A program made the position numbers and the translations under genes. The notes under the pieces were generated by a model. That model was not told where the DNA came from. It searched no databases and saw only the letters and a list, made by a program, of their open reading frames with translations. A stretch of DNA of 64,000 nucleotides from Syngnathus acus. Its lineage: Eukaryota > Chordata > Actinopteri > Syngnathiformes > Syngnathidae. Shown here in pieces: positions 36,101-48,510 of the stretch. The DNA is taken from the NCBI RefSeq assembly GCF_901709675.1, contig NC_051101.1, positions 10,250,501 to 10,314,500 on the forward strand, written 5' to 3'. Within the stretch, counting starts at the first letter, position 1. Every line of letters begins with the position of its first letter.

Positions 36101-37592
36101 GGCTTTTATCTGCCTGGTGACCTCGTTTGCGGATTCTTAACTTTACTCCTCTCGAGTAGATGAAAACAAAAAGGGACCTTATCCACTGAAACGTACGAAA
36201 AGCGTCGGCACTATAAATAAATCAAGATGTCATATTTTCCTGCCCTGATTGTTTTGTTCTAATGCAATCTCCAGTTTGTTTTGTACATAAATGAGTCATT
36301 TTATTCTTATTTCCCTTTGCCGACATTTAACGTTGCCCTCTTTTCGGTTAGTAGACAGTAAATATTGAAGTGGCAACCCTGCTTCCGTCTCCCCACCTCT
36401 TAACATAGATTGTTTTAAATATGTCGAAAGAAATGCCCATTTATTTGTAATTCTCACCATCTGGCATACCTTTGATATCTTTTGTTTCTCTTTGTCAAGA
36501 AGATGAAATGGAGAGAAACGCAATTGTCTCTTTGCTGGCAACCTGACGGGGGGGAAAATTTCAATCTTGCTGCTGAGAAAATCCACCACCCCCTCCACTC
36601 ATGACTTTCTGCTGTGTAAGTTCACACTTTTCTTTTTATTACATTTCTGCAAACAATCCTGCCCCCCGTCTAATTGAAAATTCCTGTTTGTTGGTTTTTC
36701 AGGAACTTAGGATCGGTGCGCCTCAAAATCTGTGATGGAAATCGCGGTGAGTACCAAGAGGAGTTGGTTTTGTTAGTGCCCTTGTTAAGAAAAAAAAGCT
36801 GTAGAGCCACTCATATATCCGTTGTTTATGAGGTCTGTCGAGCTTTCGGACAGTTTATGAGCCACTCAGGGACACATCGTCTGTGGTGTGGTCCATTTGT
36901 TCTTTCGCTCAACATTAGCGGGGTGTCATCGCTGGAGTTCTTAGTATGGATTCAAGGGTGGCTTCTAGAAACTAAGATAAAGTTTGTAAAACATGTTTAA
37001 GGAGTACAGTATTTAAAAAATGCTTGTTTCCCAGTTGTTGTTTTTTTTAATCAGGTTAGTAAACAGTGTTTGTTTCAGTTCCGCCCTGGCCAGTGACGTT
37101 GATAAATAACTTCCCGCTGCCACTTCACCGTCAAATTTGTGCAGTTTGTCTTGCGCAAGCACATTTGCAGCAAATGACTCACAGCTTCAAAGAATGCACA
37201 CCTATGTCTGTCGATGCATGCGTATGTTTACAACATTAAACCTGCTTCGGCTCGAGTCCAGCCCCGTCTGTTATCCAGGTCAGGCCAACAGGTTCTGGGC
37301 TCATGCGGATTGGCTCAGCTCTTTCTGGAAGCTGGCCCGCCGTGGAGTCTGTATGTGGGGCACAGAAAGAGAAAAGGAACACTGTTGAACACACACACAC
37401 ACACACGCACGCAAGCACGCACGTGCATGCACAAAGTCCCTCACCATGTTTTAGAAACAGCTGAGATGCAGCCAAACACAAAACGCCATCCAGGCATAAT
37501 GACACAGCTCGCTGCTTAGGGAGTCCTGTGAGGTTTTCTGAAGACACTCAAAGCTCGGAGGAAATCAGACCACATTCTTGGGGACTACTGAG

Positions 37593-37625
<33 letters not shown>
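37593..37625. repeat. Homopolymer of 33 C (poly-G on the minus strand)
   Basis: An uninterrupted C33 tract. On the complementary strand it is G33, able to form G-quadruplexes, and it is likely unstable in length. Assembly through such a tract is error-prone, so the exact length is uncertain. Confidence 0.9.
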
Positions 37626-37904
37626 TTAGCAGTCTTGTCTTTGTGCAGTTCCTTTAGTAAACATTACAAGTAAGTTAAGCTAATTCTGTTAATGGTAGTC
37701 ATGAGACGCTTGGAGATTTTTTGATAAAGTGGGCTTGGGTGTAATGAGAGGGCTGAGCAGGATGGTAAACACTCTGCTAGATGACAGACAGAACGCTAGA
37801 TGGAAGGTAAACAGCATTAGGGAGTTTAGCTTTTGTCGTATTTCATCTAATTTCTGTGGGACAGGTGCGGTTGTTTATCAATTCATGTCTGGTGGCAGTG
37901 ACCA

Positions 37905-38035
37905 GTGTGTCAAACCCGAGGCTCGGGGTCAGATCCGGACCGCCATGACATTTTATATGGCCGGCGAAAGCAAATCACCCTTGCTAAAATCCGTATCAAC
38001 ATTTTTCATTTGCATGTGCAATAAATAATAATGTT
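37905..38035. repeat. Degenerate hAT-like repeat, inverted relative to the 20.6-kb copy
   Basis: Begins GTGTCAAACCCGAGGCTCGG and continues through GACATTTTATATGGCC, the reverse complement of the right-end block of the 20.6-kb element. The other end is not clearly identifiable in the following AT-rich sequence. Confidence 0.6.
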
Positions 38036-38409
38036 GAGATTTTGCAAGATTTTTTTTTATAGTAATTTGAACACTAATTGAAAAAAAAAAACATATTTCT
38101 GATTTCAAAACTAGTCATCCATCCGTTTGTTGCATATATGTATTAATATGAGAGAATGAAACTTTTATTTATTTATTTTTTTGTCCAGGGGCGTCGTTTT
38201 GTTTCACGTGGTTACCTTCACTGATTTCGCCAGACTAAAGAATTGGCTGGAGTGTGTGACTCCTACATCAGACACACACACACACACCTATCTTTTGTGG
38301 TTTTATGTTTATTGCATCCACTGCCCTACATACTGTCACACACTCGCCCCGCCAAAAACATAACTCAGCTTTCCCCAGGAATGGTTGGCATCTTTCACTG
38401 TGTACTGAC

Positions 38410-38687
38410 CTGCGCTATGAGCCAATAAGGGGAGGGTCAGTCATGGAGAGGGAGTCCAGCTCCTGCAGGGAGGGGAGGACTTTAAGGAGATTGAAAGAGG
38501 GAGGGGTGTGTGGCGAGTCCTGAAAGGAATTGAGGAAGGGTAGACAACAGGAGTACACAGCGGAAGAAAGAACTTGAGCTTGGGGTGACTGGAGGACGTT
38601 TGTTGAAGTCAGGTGCGGCGTCACGTTCGTCCAGGTTGCACACATTTGAACTCGGGGACAGGTGGAGGCCCCACAGGGGGCTAGATC
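38410..38687 (+). promoter_or_regulatory. phactr4: phactr4 proximal promoter / 5' leader
   Basis: Purine-rich sequence directly upstream of the ATG at 38688, including an AGCCAATAAG CCAAT-box-like motif at about 38418. There is no TATA box at the expected distance. Whether the leader is continuous or itself spliced cannot be seen. Confidence 0.3.
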
Positions 38688-41600
38688 ATGGGACAGAGTC
38701 TCCGTGTGGAGACCCCAGCTCAGGAATCACTCCAACGTAACAATGGCGGTGAGTTTCTGCACTGTTCTTCATTTCCGGACACAAATCCGTGACTTTTTTT
38801 GTGTGCAGTTGGTGCCGAGCGAGAACTTTATGATTAGTTTTTCTGAAAGCACTACAATCTCTTGTCTCGCTCTCGGTTTCCCCTTCACGTTACCACCACA
38901 AGGAATGTTAAATCACTGGGATCACGTGGAGGAATGTCAGCTGTGTTTTCATGTTGTTGTGCGCATGTGTTGCGCTCTTTATTTAAAATGTTAACGTGAC
39001 GTTTAGCTAATGACACGAAGTAAAAATATCCTTCAATGGGGCTCATTCAGTTTTCTTTTTTTTTTTCTTCATAGCTCAAATGCTACATTGTGGTAACATT
39101 TGTCTGCTCTGATATCATATTAACTTAAAGCTCCGGAACTGGCAATAATTACGTTAATCGTCACAAGCTTCTCCACCAGTGGCGATTAATTCCGTTTGCT
39201 CGTTACGTAAGTGATCCAGACGGATTGGCCATCAGATCGGCTAAAAGCGGAGGTCTTTTTCCCCCCCCCCTTCTCAAGCGGCAATCTAATGTGATCACAT
39301 GCTCACCTGACTGAGCTGTCATGACTCATGGAAGCGTGAGGTCAGAGGGAAATCGAACCTCCCCGGCGGTTGTTCCAGCGACCAGTGGGCGTGGCTTCCC
39401 ACACTCTTACACCCCCGTGTTTCCTGACTCCATCGCCTTATCTCTCCGCAGCTTCTGATTACACAGCACGACAGCCAGAACTGTTGTGTGTTTTTTTTTT
39501 TTTTTTTTGCACGGACGCGTTCTACACGGGCAGGACGCTGTTAATGTGTTAACAAGCGGCGGTAATGAGCTTGATGGAGTGAGTGGGTGTCACAGGATTG
39601 GACCTGGCAGAGCGCCGTGAACTTTGCCTGTGTTATGGTTTTTGAGGGGAAGAGCTTGTCTTTGTTCTTTCACAGAATCAGGGTGGAGTGCCGTTTCCTC
39701 CTCTTGTGTTTCCAGGCTGTGTTTCCCTTCACTCATCTACTTTTTGTGCCCCCCCCCACCCCCATTTCCAGTCTCACGCTCGTTCAAGCCAAGCCTGCTT
39801 TTCACACACACAAAAACAAAGCCGCTCCATCGGATGGGAAATTACATTTCACTTGTTTTTTAGTGGGATGATTTAATCGGCAGCATTTGGAAGCTTAAAG
39901 TGCTCGTCTTCAAAGGATCTAATGGATGCTTACTCCACGGACTGAGCTATCGTCACCTCTGCAGTGGCGTGGTGCGTGCTGGCCTGGCACAGCCTGCTTT
40001 TCCCTCCCGCTTGACTGGCTTCAGCTGAGCCGCTACGACTGCGGTCGGCCGTGTGACAAACGTTTGGACCCGCAGGGCAACCGCAAGCATTTATTGGCAG
40101 CCGGTACAATGCAAATATAAGTTGGACTTCCACATCCCTTGAAACTTCTGACATTTCCTTCTGTGGTGATTCTACTGTTTCATTTGAATTTGGGATCTCT
40201 TTTTTTCCTCCATGGCATGCTGTTTTAAAACTCGCTATTATGGAAGCTGGACACTTAGCAGCCATTTTCCAGGTAGAGGTATCTCTTACCATTTTGAGAT
40301 AAAAATATCTCTAAAGATTTATTCAATGGTATTTGTAATGTCTTTGTGGTAGTTATCATATGAATATTTTCTGCCTACTTGACTCACTAAGGCTCGTCTC
40401 ACCATTGATGCAATTCCAGTTTGTTGAACCAAATACTGAATACATATCACATTCTCTTTGTGGCCGTCATCTGTTGAGAAGAAAATACAGGAACCCCTCC
40501 TCCTCCTCCTCCATTTTCATTGTTGGCCTTTCTCGTTCCAACTCATACCTTGTGTGGTTTGCGTAATATCCAGGGACGCTGTTTGGATTTGGACAACTCA
40601 ACCCAGGCCATCTTGCAGAACTTTGCCCGGTAGCGTTTTTGTGGAAAATGGCTGTTTTAATACTTAGTACTGTAATCCACATCAGCATTTGAAGATTTAC
40701 ATTGTTGGAAACTGACTGTGAGGTATTAGTGCTGCCAGAACGTCTAGTATGCGTCAACATTTAACATTCTGTCGTCAATCTATTTTGAGTATAAAGTTAA
40801 TTTTTAACTGCTCCTTCCAAAATGATGCAGTGCGCAATATAACGCCGTCATTGGCGTTGACATAATCCAGGTGTGTACTTTATTTCTCTATTGAGGCAGT
40901 GAGCGCTGGAAAACTGATAAGGTACTAGTCTCCGCCACACCAAGGAATGTTTGTGAACTCTCGTTGAACGTCAAGAGTCGGACCGCTCCTGTTCACGAGC
41001 TCTCGGCATCGGCCCTGCCAAGCACACTCGATCCTCAAGACCACTGAGCTAAAGAAAATAACGGTCTTGACTGTTTGCGCTCTTTGCGTTGTATTCTTCT
41101 GCCTGCTAACTTGTATCACATTCTTGCTTTTTTTTTTTTTTTTTTTTTTTATTATTTCAGATGATGAAAGTGAGAAGCACCAAAGCACGATGGCGGGGGA
41201 GACGAACAGCTCGGGGGGGAGCACGCCTCCCCAGAAACGCAAGGGCAAGTTCTCTAGTCTGGGCAAGATCTTCAAGCCGTGGAAGTGGCGTAAGAAGAAA
41301 AGCAGCGAGAAATTCAAGGAAGCTTCAGACGGTTTGTGCTTTTGAAAACTTGCTTTGTTGAACACGGATCTGAGAAATGAATCCCGCCGTTTCTATTTCT
41401 CGATACGCAGAACTGGAGAGAAGGATGTCGACGAGACGTACCCGGCAAGAGCTTATAGAACAGGGAGTGCTGAAAGAAGTTCCAGACAACGGTACAAATT
41501 CTCTCATTCATCTGATCTTTGCAGCCACTTCATCTCACGGAGCACCTGCCGAGGCTGTCACACCCACACATTCGACTTAAGTGAAGTCACGAGAGCATAA

Positions 41601-44600
41601 TGGCAGGAACGCTGTCCTCCTTGAGACCGATTTAGTAAAAGTCAAATGGCCTTTTCACCTTGCTTTGCTGCCTTGTTTTGAAAAGTAGTGTAATATCTGA
41701 GAAAGTGGAACAAATGGAGCCCTGCAGCAATGCGGCCTGTCAACTTTCATTATTATGCCTATCCATATGTGATATTTTTTCCCTGAAAGTCAAATGAAAG
41801 AAAGACTGCCATTTTGTCCCTCCTTTAGATGCCGACGGGGCGGCACAAAGCCTTAAGCAGCCATTTGTGAAGAATGGCCACACTCTGCCTGTAAGTGGAG
41901 GTGCCGGAAGGAGCAACCAGGGGCGACTGCACTCCGATTCAGACTTTCGGATAAACCCTACTTGGCTAGCCCATTCGGACGAGCATCGAGGCCGATCTCC
42001 CCCAGATGGAGACCGCCGGAGAGTGTCGGGCTCCAGGGGGGAGGAAGGGCAGAGAGGAAGCGGCGTCGGAGCGCCTCGTGGGCACGGGGAGACAGAGTGG
42101 AAGTCTAACACGGCGTGGCAAGGACAGAGTCACAATCAGATGGATGAGGGCAGAAGCAGCGGGCACTTTCACCCCGAAGATGGACAGAGGAGGCCCGGGC
42201 TGCAGAAAGCCCCCTCAGAGGACGGTAGGAGGAGTCGAGCGCCCGACGTCGATTGGAAGCCAACGCTCCCACGACACGCATCTGCCGAAGAGGGAAGGGC
42301 CCGGCGAGGTGAGTCACTTATGTTATCTCACATTCTGACTGGAAAGGAATGTCGAAGTTTTTAAACAATGACATCATGCATACGTTTTAACGGCTTGTTA
42401 GCATGCTGCTGTCCTCTCGGCGAGAGACAAGCTCCCTCGAGTCCTGCTCCATCTTCTTATTAAGGAACATTGGGGAATAGCTCGGTCCTCTCATCTCCTT
42501 TCCTAATTAATGTGGCACAATCACTCGACTCCTCGTTGCCCTTTAATGCGAACGCTCCGAAGAGTGGCGACGACGTTAAATGCTCTTTTAAGACAGGCAT
42601 ACTCAAATGGGCAACCGGTGTCACTTCTCCTAATTTTCACTTTATTTAAATCTTCAAGGGTAGACAGAGGCTGCTCTGTAAATGAATCCAGTTAAACAGA
42701 AATGTTTGAGTTACAGCTGTGAGGTAGATTGTGGGATGACTCGGATATGTGCGGTAATTGCAGCCACCTACACGATGCAATTCTAAATCAAGTGCAATCA
42801 TGCTAGGAGTGGTGAAACGGCTCATTTCTGTGTCGCTCAACATATTCTGCTCATGTTATGATTTTTTTTAAAATGGTTTCCAAATAGGATGTCTTTTTTT
42901 TCTAGAGTCAGACAGCCATTTTGTCCCAGACCCTGAAGCACTGAAGGACACCCTCCGCGAACCTCTGCCGCCTAAACAATCCGTCCTGCCTCCAAAATGG
43001 TTGATAAGCTCCACGCCTGAACCAGGCAGCGAGGGGCCATCTCGCAGCTCAAGCAATCACGCCTCAGCCCAGTACCCATCCTCCTCCGCCTCCTCGAGTA
43101 GCGCACCCAAGCCTACAAGGAACGTGTCGGCGGCCGCACAGCCGTCGTCTTCATCGGCAGCCTCGTCGTCGGTCACTCAGGGCACCAAGCAGCCGCCTCA
43201 GCCGCCGCCCAAGCCGGTGAACAGAGGCAACTCCAGCATGATGGGTAAGCTTTACACGAAATGACTTGATCAAATTTTCCAAAAGTTAGGAATGTCCCTG
43301 ATGATCCTTCAGACAGCAAACTTTTTGAAAGTGGCTCATTCCTCGCCTGAATGAATCGTAACATTTGGTTGTTGTTTTTCCGCGAGTGGAATTGTTTGCG
43401 AATTGTCTTCGGAGTGTGAATGTCGACTTTGATTCATGTTGTGAATCTTGATAATGATGATGATTCAACTTAGTGCGTTTTGGTATTGTGTGTGCGTGGG
43501 CAAGTTTTCTGGCATGATGAAGGTGTGAGATGTGATTTTTTTTTTTGGAGAACTTTACCGGATGCACAGTGCTCATTAGTTGACTTGGACAAATAGAAAA
43601 CAACCTGTCTTTACTTTCGAACAATACTGAGAGAAATGAAAACAAATATTTAGTCCAGATGCTGATAGTATTGCTGCCATTTTAAAATAGTGTCGAAACA
43701 ACCCTTGGTAGTCGCCGCAGTCTTTAAAACACCTCGAGCTGAAGGCCTCCATCTCCTCCTTGTTAGTCTCCGCCCTACAGGGTGGAGAGCACGCACAGCT
43801 TCCGCTCTACTGGTCCTGCTGGAAGCGAGAGTGCGAGTATGATGTCTATCTGTCCCTGCCTGTCTACCTGTGCCGGCGGGCTGGAGGCCTGCGCTCAGGT
43901 AAAAAGGATCTGTAAGCAGAGCGCCACCCCCCGTGTCTGCATTCTTCATCGTATGGCGTCTTCTCTGGCCGTCTCTTCCCCCACGGACCTTGTTTGCGTC
44001 ACTTTGAATGTGATATCCACAAGTTGCATGCCCATTTTGAGCAGACGCCGTGCTCGCTATTTGCTTCGTATACATAAGAAGCTGTCGTAGGTTGAGCGTA
44101 TTTAGTTTGCTACTCTACTTTGGCATGTGAATGAGCGTGAGCCTTTAGCAGGTCTGTGGCCTGCCTGCAATGCATCAATGGAATTTGAAGGATGTAAGCT
44201 GCTCAACTCTGCTGCTCCAATGGGATGGATATGAATGAATGGACCAGAAGGACTGCAGTTGACTTGAGGTCTACGCATGCTCACCATCTGCTCGCACTCA
44301 CCGCGGCGCTGACTAAACATAAACACGACTTTTGAGGACTTAGGATGAATATACAGTTGTAAAAATGTGCATGTCACTTCTGAGTGCATCTGGGCTGCTT
44401 GTCCACAAGGTTTTTGTCCGACACCCGGTTTGGCTGTGTTGAGCATGCAGGCTGTTTTTTCTGTCTTCTCCATCGCTCTTGACGCGGGCTCAACATGTTG
44501 CACACTAGCGTGTCAGCTCAATGTGTGCACCCGTGTTGACACAGTTATGTGATGTCTTTCTCTGGAAGCATTCATGTTCAGTCCGACATGTAACTCCAGT

Positions 44601-47188
44601 TGCTAATTTGTATTCTGTCCAATTGAATGTTGCCAATGTTTACAGCTGAAGAAGCATGTGCTTTTATTCCACGTTAGCACAAGAATAAAACAAAGGCCGG
44701 GGACGCTCGCTTCCTGGCCTAAGAGGCTTTAGGATTCAATATTAATGGTGGCTTTCTTCGCAGGAGACCTCAACCAAGGTGCCAGTCTTGTCCCCGCGAA
44801 GCCCTCCCCGCCCATGCCTCCAAAGAGAAACCACCCCAGTCACAAACGCAACACGGACGACTCCTCCGCCTCAAGCCATCCCCTCACGCCCTCGCCGCTT
44901 TCTCTGGAGGACCACGGCTCTGTGAGCTTCCAGCTGCCTCCTCGTCCCTCATCCCCTCCGCTTCCGTCGCACATACCGCCTTCTCCACCCCGACAACACG
45001 CGCACCCCCACCAACTTCATCATCAACACTCTTACCCGCACCCAGTGCCCCAGCCTATACCGATCTTGTTCGATCCCCCGAGTCCCGTCAGTGAGTCACC
45101 CCAGCGCCCGGCGCCTGTCCCACTTCACATCATGATCCAGCGAGCTCTGTCCACTCCCGGTCCCGTTCACCCCAACCCAGACGGCTCTCAACGTGCTCAC
45201 ACATTGCTCTTTGAAACGCCTCCAGACTACCAAGCAGAACGAGGTCGCCCACTTCCCGTCAGCATCCAGCCACTCAAACTGTAAGTTATTTTATGTCGGG
45301 ATAGAAGCACCCCAAAAAGGAGCTCCTCCATCTTTATGCTGTTTGTATGAAGGTTGGTTAAACATTTTTCTTTCCCACTAGATCTGAAGATGACTACTCC
45401 GACGAGGAGGACGATGACGAGGAAGAGGAGGAGTACGACGGCGAGATACCTCAGCCTAAGCTGGAGCCACGGAGTCGCCGCGGCTTGGTTTGCGATTGCT
45501 GGAGTTAACGTCATCCCTGGTGGGGAAAACAGTGACGAGGAGGAAGAGGAGAATGACGACGATGATGAGGAGGAGGATGAAGAGCACGGCGGAGATGATA
45601 GTGACTCAGATGGTCCTGTGCCTTTTAAAGAGCAAGAATCGGATGAGGAGGATGAGCCACTGAGTAAGCGGCGTCATATCTTTGTGATCTCCAAGGGCAC
45701 GTTAATGTAAAGTTGATGGAAAGCAAGCTTATAAAGATAGCACAAGCATTACTGCCACCTTCAGGACTGGAGTGAAACAACAACCTCCACCTGCGCTAAA
45801 AATTGAAGACACGTCAACCGTCTTAAATAATATAAATAATAAATCATTAATGCCACACTTTATCTGTTGTCCAGGTGCCCTTGCCAGCAAAGTGAAGAGG
45901 AAAGACACACTTGCTCTAAAGCTGAGCAGCCGTCCCTCGGCACCTGACAGGGACAGATTTGTCCAGGAGAGGAGCACCAGAGATGACGAGCTCCCGGTAC
46001 AGTCTAGCCTCACCTGGCAGAGCAGAGAGCAATGGGAGGCCATTCGCACGCAGATCGGCACTGCGCTGACAAGGTAAAAAGCCACATTGTAACACTTTAC
46101 TGCTTTACTGTGTCATTCAAAATGACAAGTGTGAGTGGACAATTTGGAATGAAAGGTTCTAAAATCTTCTGGTCTATTTATGTACTGTGTTACAAAGCAA
46201 TGAAATTGTTTAAAAATAGACCCTCTCTTATATTTTCTTTTCCTCCCATCAGACGTCTTAGCCAGAGACCCAGTGCTGAGGAGCTTGAGCAAAGAAACAT
46301 CCTTCAACGTGAGTATCAACTTCTAGTTTCCTGTATTATTAACTTCAGATAACCATGCTACACAGTACAAATCAGATATGACCTAATTCCGACGAAATTT
46401 TGTCACTCCCATTTCGTTTCTGTGCACCACTGAAATTTCATTATTGAACTCATTGACATATTAAAAAATTTGCATACTCCTAAAACATTGCTTCATAACA
46501 CTCAGACATTTTTAAGTACAGCATCAGTGAAGGAGGAGGTTTGAAAACCAGTATAACTGAATGCAAGCTAATTTTGTGAGCTGCTTTTGTCTGCACATTA
46601 AGCCAGGGTTGAATAGCGTCTAAAAAAAAACCTCTTTTGTCGCTTGATTCTTTGTCTTGTCACAGCCAAAAATCAAGCGGACAGACAAGCAGAGGTTCGA
46701 GAGATTAAGCGAAGACTGACCAGAAAGGTGAGCGCCCTGATGTATTTTACCGACCCGATGTGTCCAATCGTATATTTTCCGCCCATTGAACCGGAATCAT
46801 ATTTCTTGTAGCTGAGTCAAAGACCCACAGTTGCAGAACTACAGGCCAGAAAAATTCTGCGCTTCCATGAGTACGTGGAGGTCACCGATGCCCAAGACTA
46901 CGACCGCAGGGCAGACAAGCCGTGGACCAAGCTGACACCTGCCGATAAGGTATTCGCTCGGCATTTTGAAATCGTCTTTGTGTTCAATGTGACTAAGAAT
47001 GCTTTGTCCGTGCTCTTTCTTGTAGGCAGCCATCCGGAAAGAGCTCAACGATTATAAAAGCACCGAAATGGAGGTTCACGAAGAGAGCAAAATCTACACA
47101 AGGTAGACTTTTATTTTAAAGTCGCTTTAAACTCAAAATGTTTTTTTTGACATCTGTTCCGTTTCCTTTTAGGTTTCACCGGCCTTAG
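38688..47188 (+). CDS. phactr4: Phosphatase and actin regulator 4 (RPEL protein)
   Basis: Binds protein phosphatase 1 through its C-terminus and G-actin through RPEL motifs, linking actin state to PP1 activity. Coding exons: 38688-38748, 41161-41331, 41411-41491, 41829-42308, 42906-43244, 44764-45280, 45382-45663, 45875-46073, 46253-46308, 46666-46727, 46812-46949, 47026-47102 and 47173-47188. These total 2479 nt, one base too many for an open frame (826 codons after allowing for the surplus). Features: basic block [14 protein letters not shown]-terminal RPEL ([19 protein letters not shown]) in exon 3; long Ser/Pro-rich middle; acidic runs in exon 7; three C-terminal RPELs ([52 protein letters not shown]); PP1-binding tail ending RFHRP. 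PHACTR4 is chosen over PHACTR1-3 from blocks such as [10 protein letters not shown] and AHTLLFE and from the neighbouring rcc1. The first exon is supported by phase only. Exon 7 contains an apparent 1-nt frameshift with an in-frame TAA at 45506-45508. Confidence 0.9.
43781..43898 (+). other. Exon-like segment in phactr4 intron 5
   Basis: A 118-nt segment bounded by a good acceptor (CGCCCTACAG) and donor (GCTCAG|GTAAAA) and more GC-rich than the flanking intron. Entering in phase 1 from the preceding coding exon it meets a TGA, so inclusion would truncate the protein. It may be a poison exon, an alternative first/last exon or chance. Confidence 0.25.
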
Positions 47189-48510
47189 CATCCACCGTCT
47201 TCAGCTGGTAAAAGAAGCACTTAAAAGTCTCCGCGGCAAGCAGCCGCTGACTATGCAGACGAATCGGCCCGCTCTCATTTCCTGAATGTACTGTACAATT
47301 TTATCAGGGACAGCCTGGAACTGACTAGAGACAATGCTTCTCGCTTCCCCCCCCCCCCACCCCTCTCCATCACCCTCACAGAATTGGTTTCGGTGAACAG
47401 GTGGTGGGAGAAGATGCAGTATTTATCCCAGACAACAGGGGGAACCACGTGCCAACCAAACGGAGACATTTGCAAAGGACCGACAGTGCGGGTTTCGACC
47501 CCCCCACCCCCTCTGCTGTAATGTGGTGTCCTCAGGGACCTGGATCTAGTTTTATCTCTTTAAAGCGGCCTCATTCTGTGTTGCCTTTTTCTTTACCGTT
47601 TGTGGAAACGCTAGCACATTCATTTTGTCAAATGTGAGAACACAAAGTAATAATAGCTGACAAAAATGGTGATTGCTCGTAAGCCACACAATAATAATTG
47701 AGACGCATGGTGATCGTGCGTGTGGACTGGAGGATGAAGACTGGGATATTCTGTTTTAGGATTGGACATCTCTGGGATATTGTGTGTTTTATATTAACTG
47801 TACAGATTGCTCTTATAATATCTTAGTATGAAACTCGGAAAGATCTAATTACAAAACGTGTTATGCACAAGATATTTTATATCACGATTTTGATCACATG
47901 CGTAGTGACGGCTTTTTGTTTTGGAGATTTCTTTGGCTTGCCTGTATTTAAAGGTGTGTTGTGAGGTGGCCATTTATGCGTGACTCTTTAGAAATAGAAG
48001 AGATGGTGCAGGTTAAGATGCGGTAGGTGAATTTGTGTGCCAATGTACCCAATGCCTAGGAACAAAATAGGATATTGGTGTTCATATCAATTATTTCTGA
48101 AATCTGCATGAGCCAACAAAGATCCTGGTGTCAGTGGATCTGGAAAATCTCTCTTCATTTATACTTTTCTATGAGTTTTGTACTACCCTTTAATCCCACA
48201 CGCAATGCATTTCTTGTAGCCATTTTGTATAAGTTCGTGCCGGTGTTGTCGACCAAGAACCTAATGCAAGTTGCTGTGACAGAGCAGGGGTTTATCAAAA
48301 ATATCAGAAAATGTATGAACGGTGAACAGGGGATCATTTTGGCTGGAACCTTTTATCTGCGACTGTTTTATTTTCTAGTATCATCTGGCCAGTAGCTTAC
48401 AGGGTTCTCTATTCCGTGTACAGGTGGATTGTAGGTTTCACTGACGCTTGTGTATATCTTGTCTTCTTTTTATTTGAAAAGAAATTTTAATAAAGTATTA
48501 TAGGTGCTAT
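47189..48510 (+). other. phactr4: phactr4 3' untranslated region
   Basis: From the TAG stop to an AATAAA at 48489-48494. Weaker ATTAAA signals follow at about 48671 and 48711, so the transcript may end as far as 48.74 kb. No ORF of interest. Confidence 0.55.

Larger units (their letters stand above)
33106..38687 (+). other. Region between the two candidate phactr4 first exons
   Basis: No coding exon is supported. A 44-nt segment at 36703-36746 has a good acceptor (GGTTTTTCAG) and donor (GTGAGTACC) and could be an untranslated cassette exon, because joining it to the 33.1-kb exon gives stops or the wrong phase. Also present are a C33 tract, an hAT-like fragment and (CA)n runs at about 37390 and 38274. 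Confidence 0.4.

Noticed and set aside
38743-38748. ATGGCG immediately before the phactr4 exon 1 donor as start codon
   Set aside because: It leaves phase 0, which would read exon 2 in the wrong frame. The ATG at 38688 leaves phase 1 and gives the conserved protein.
45488-45530. A 43-nt intron explaining the phactr4 exon 7 frame change
   Set aside because: Far shorter than the smallest introns seen in this window (74 nt) and lacks a branch site and polypyrimidine tract. A single-base indel is simpler.
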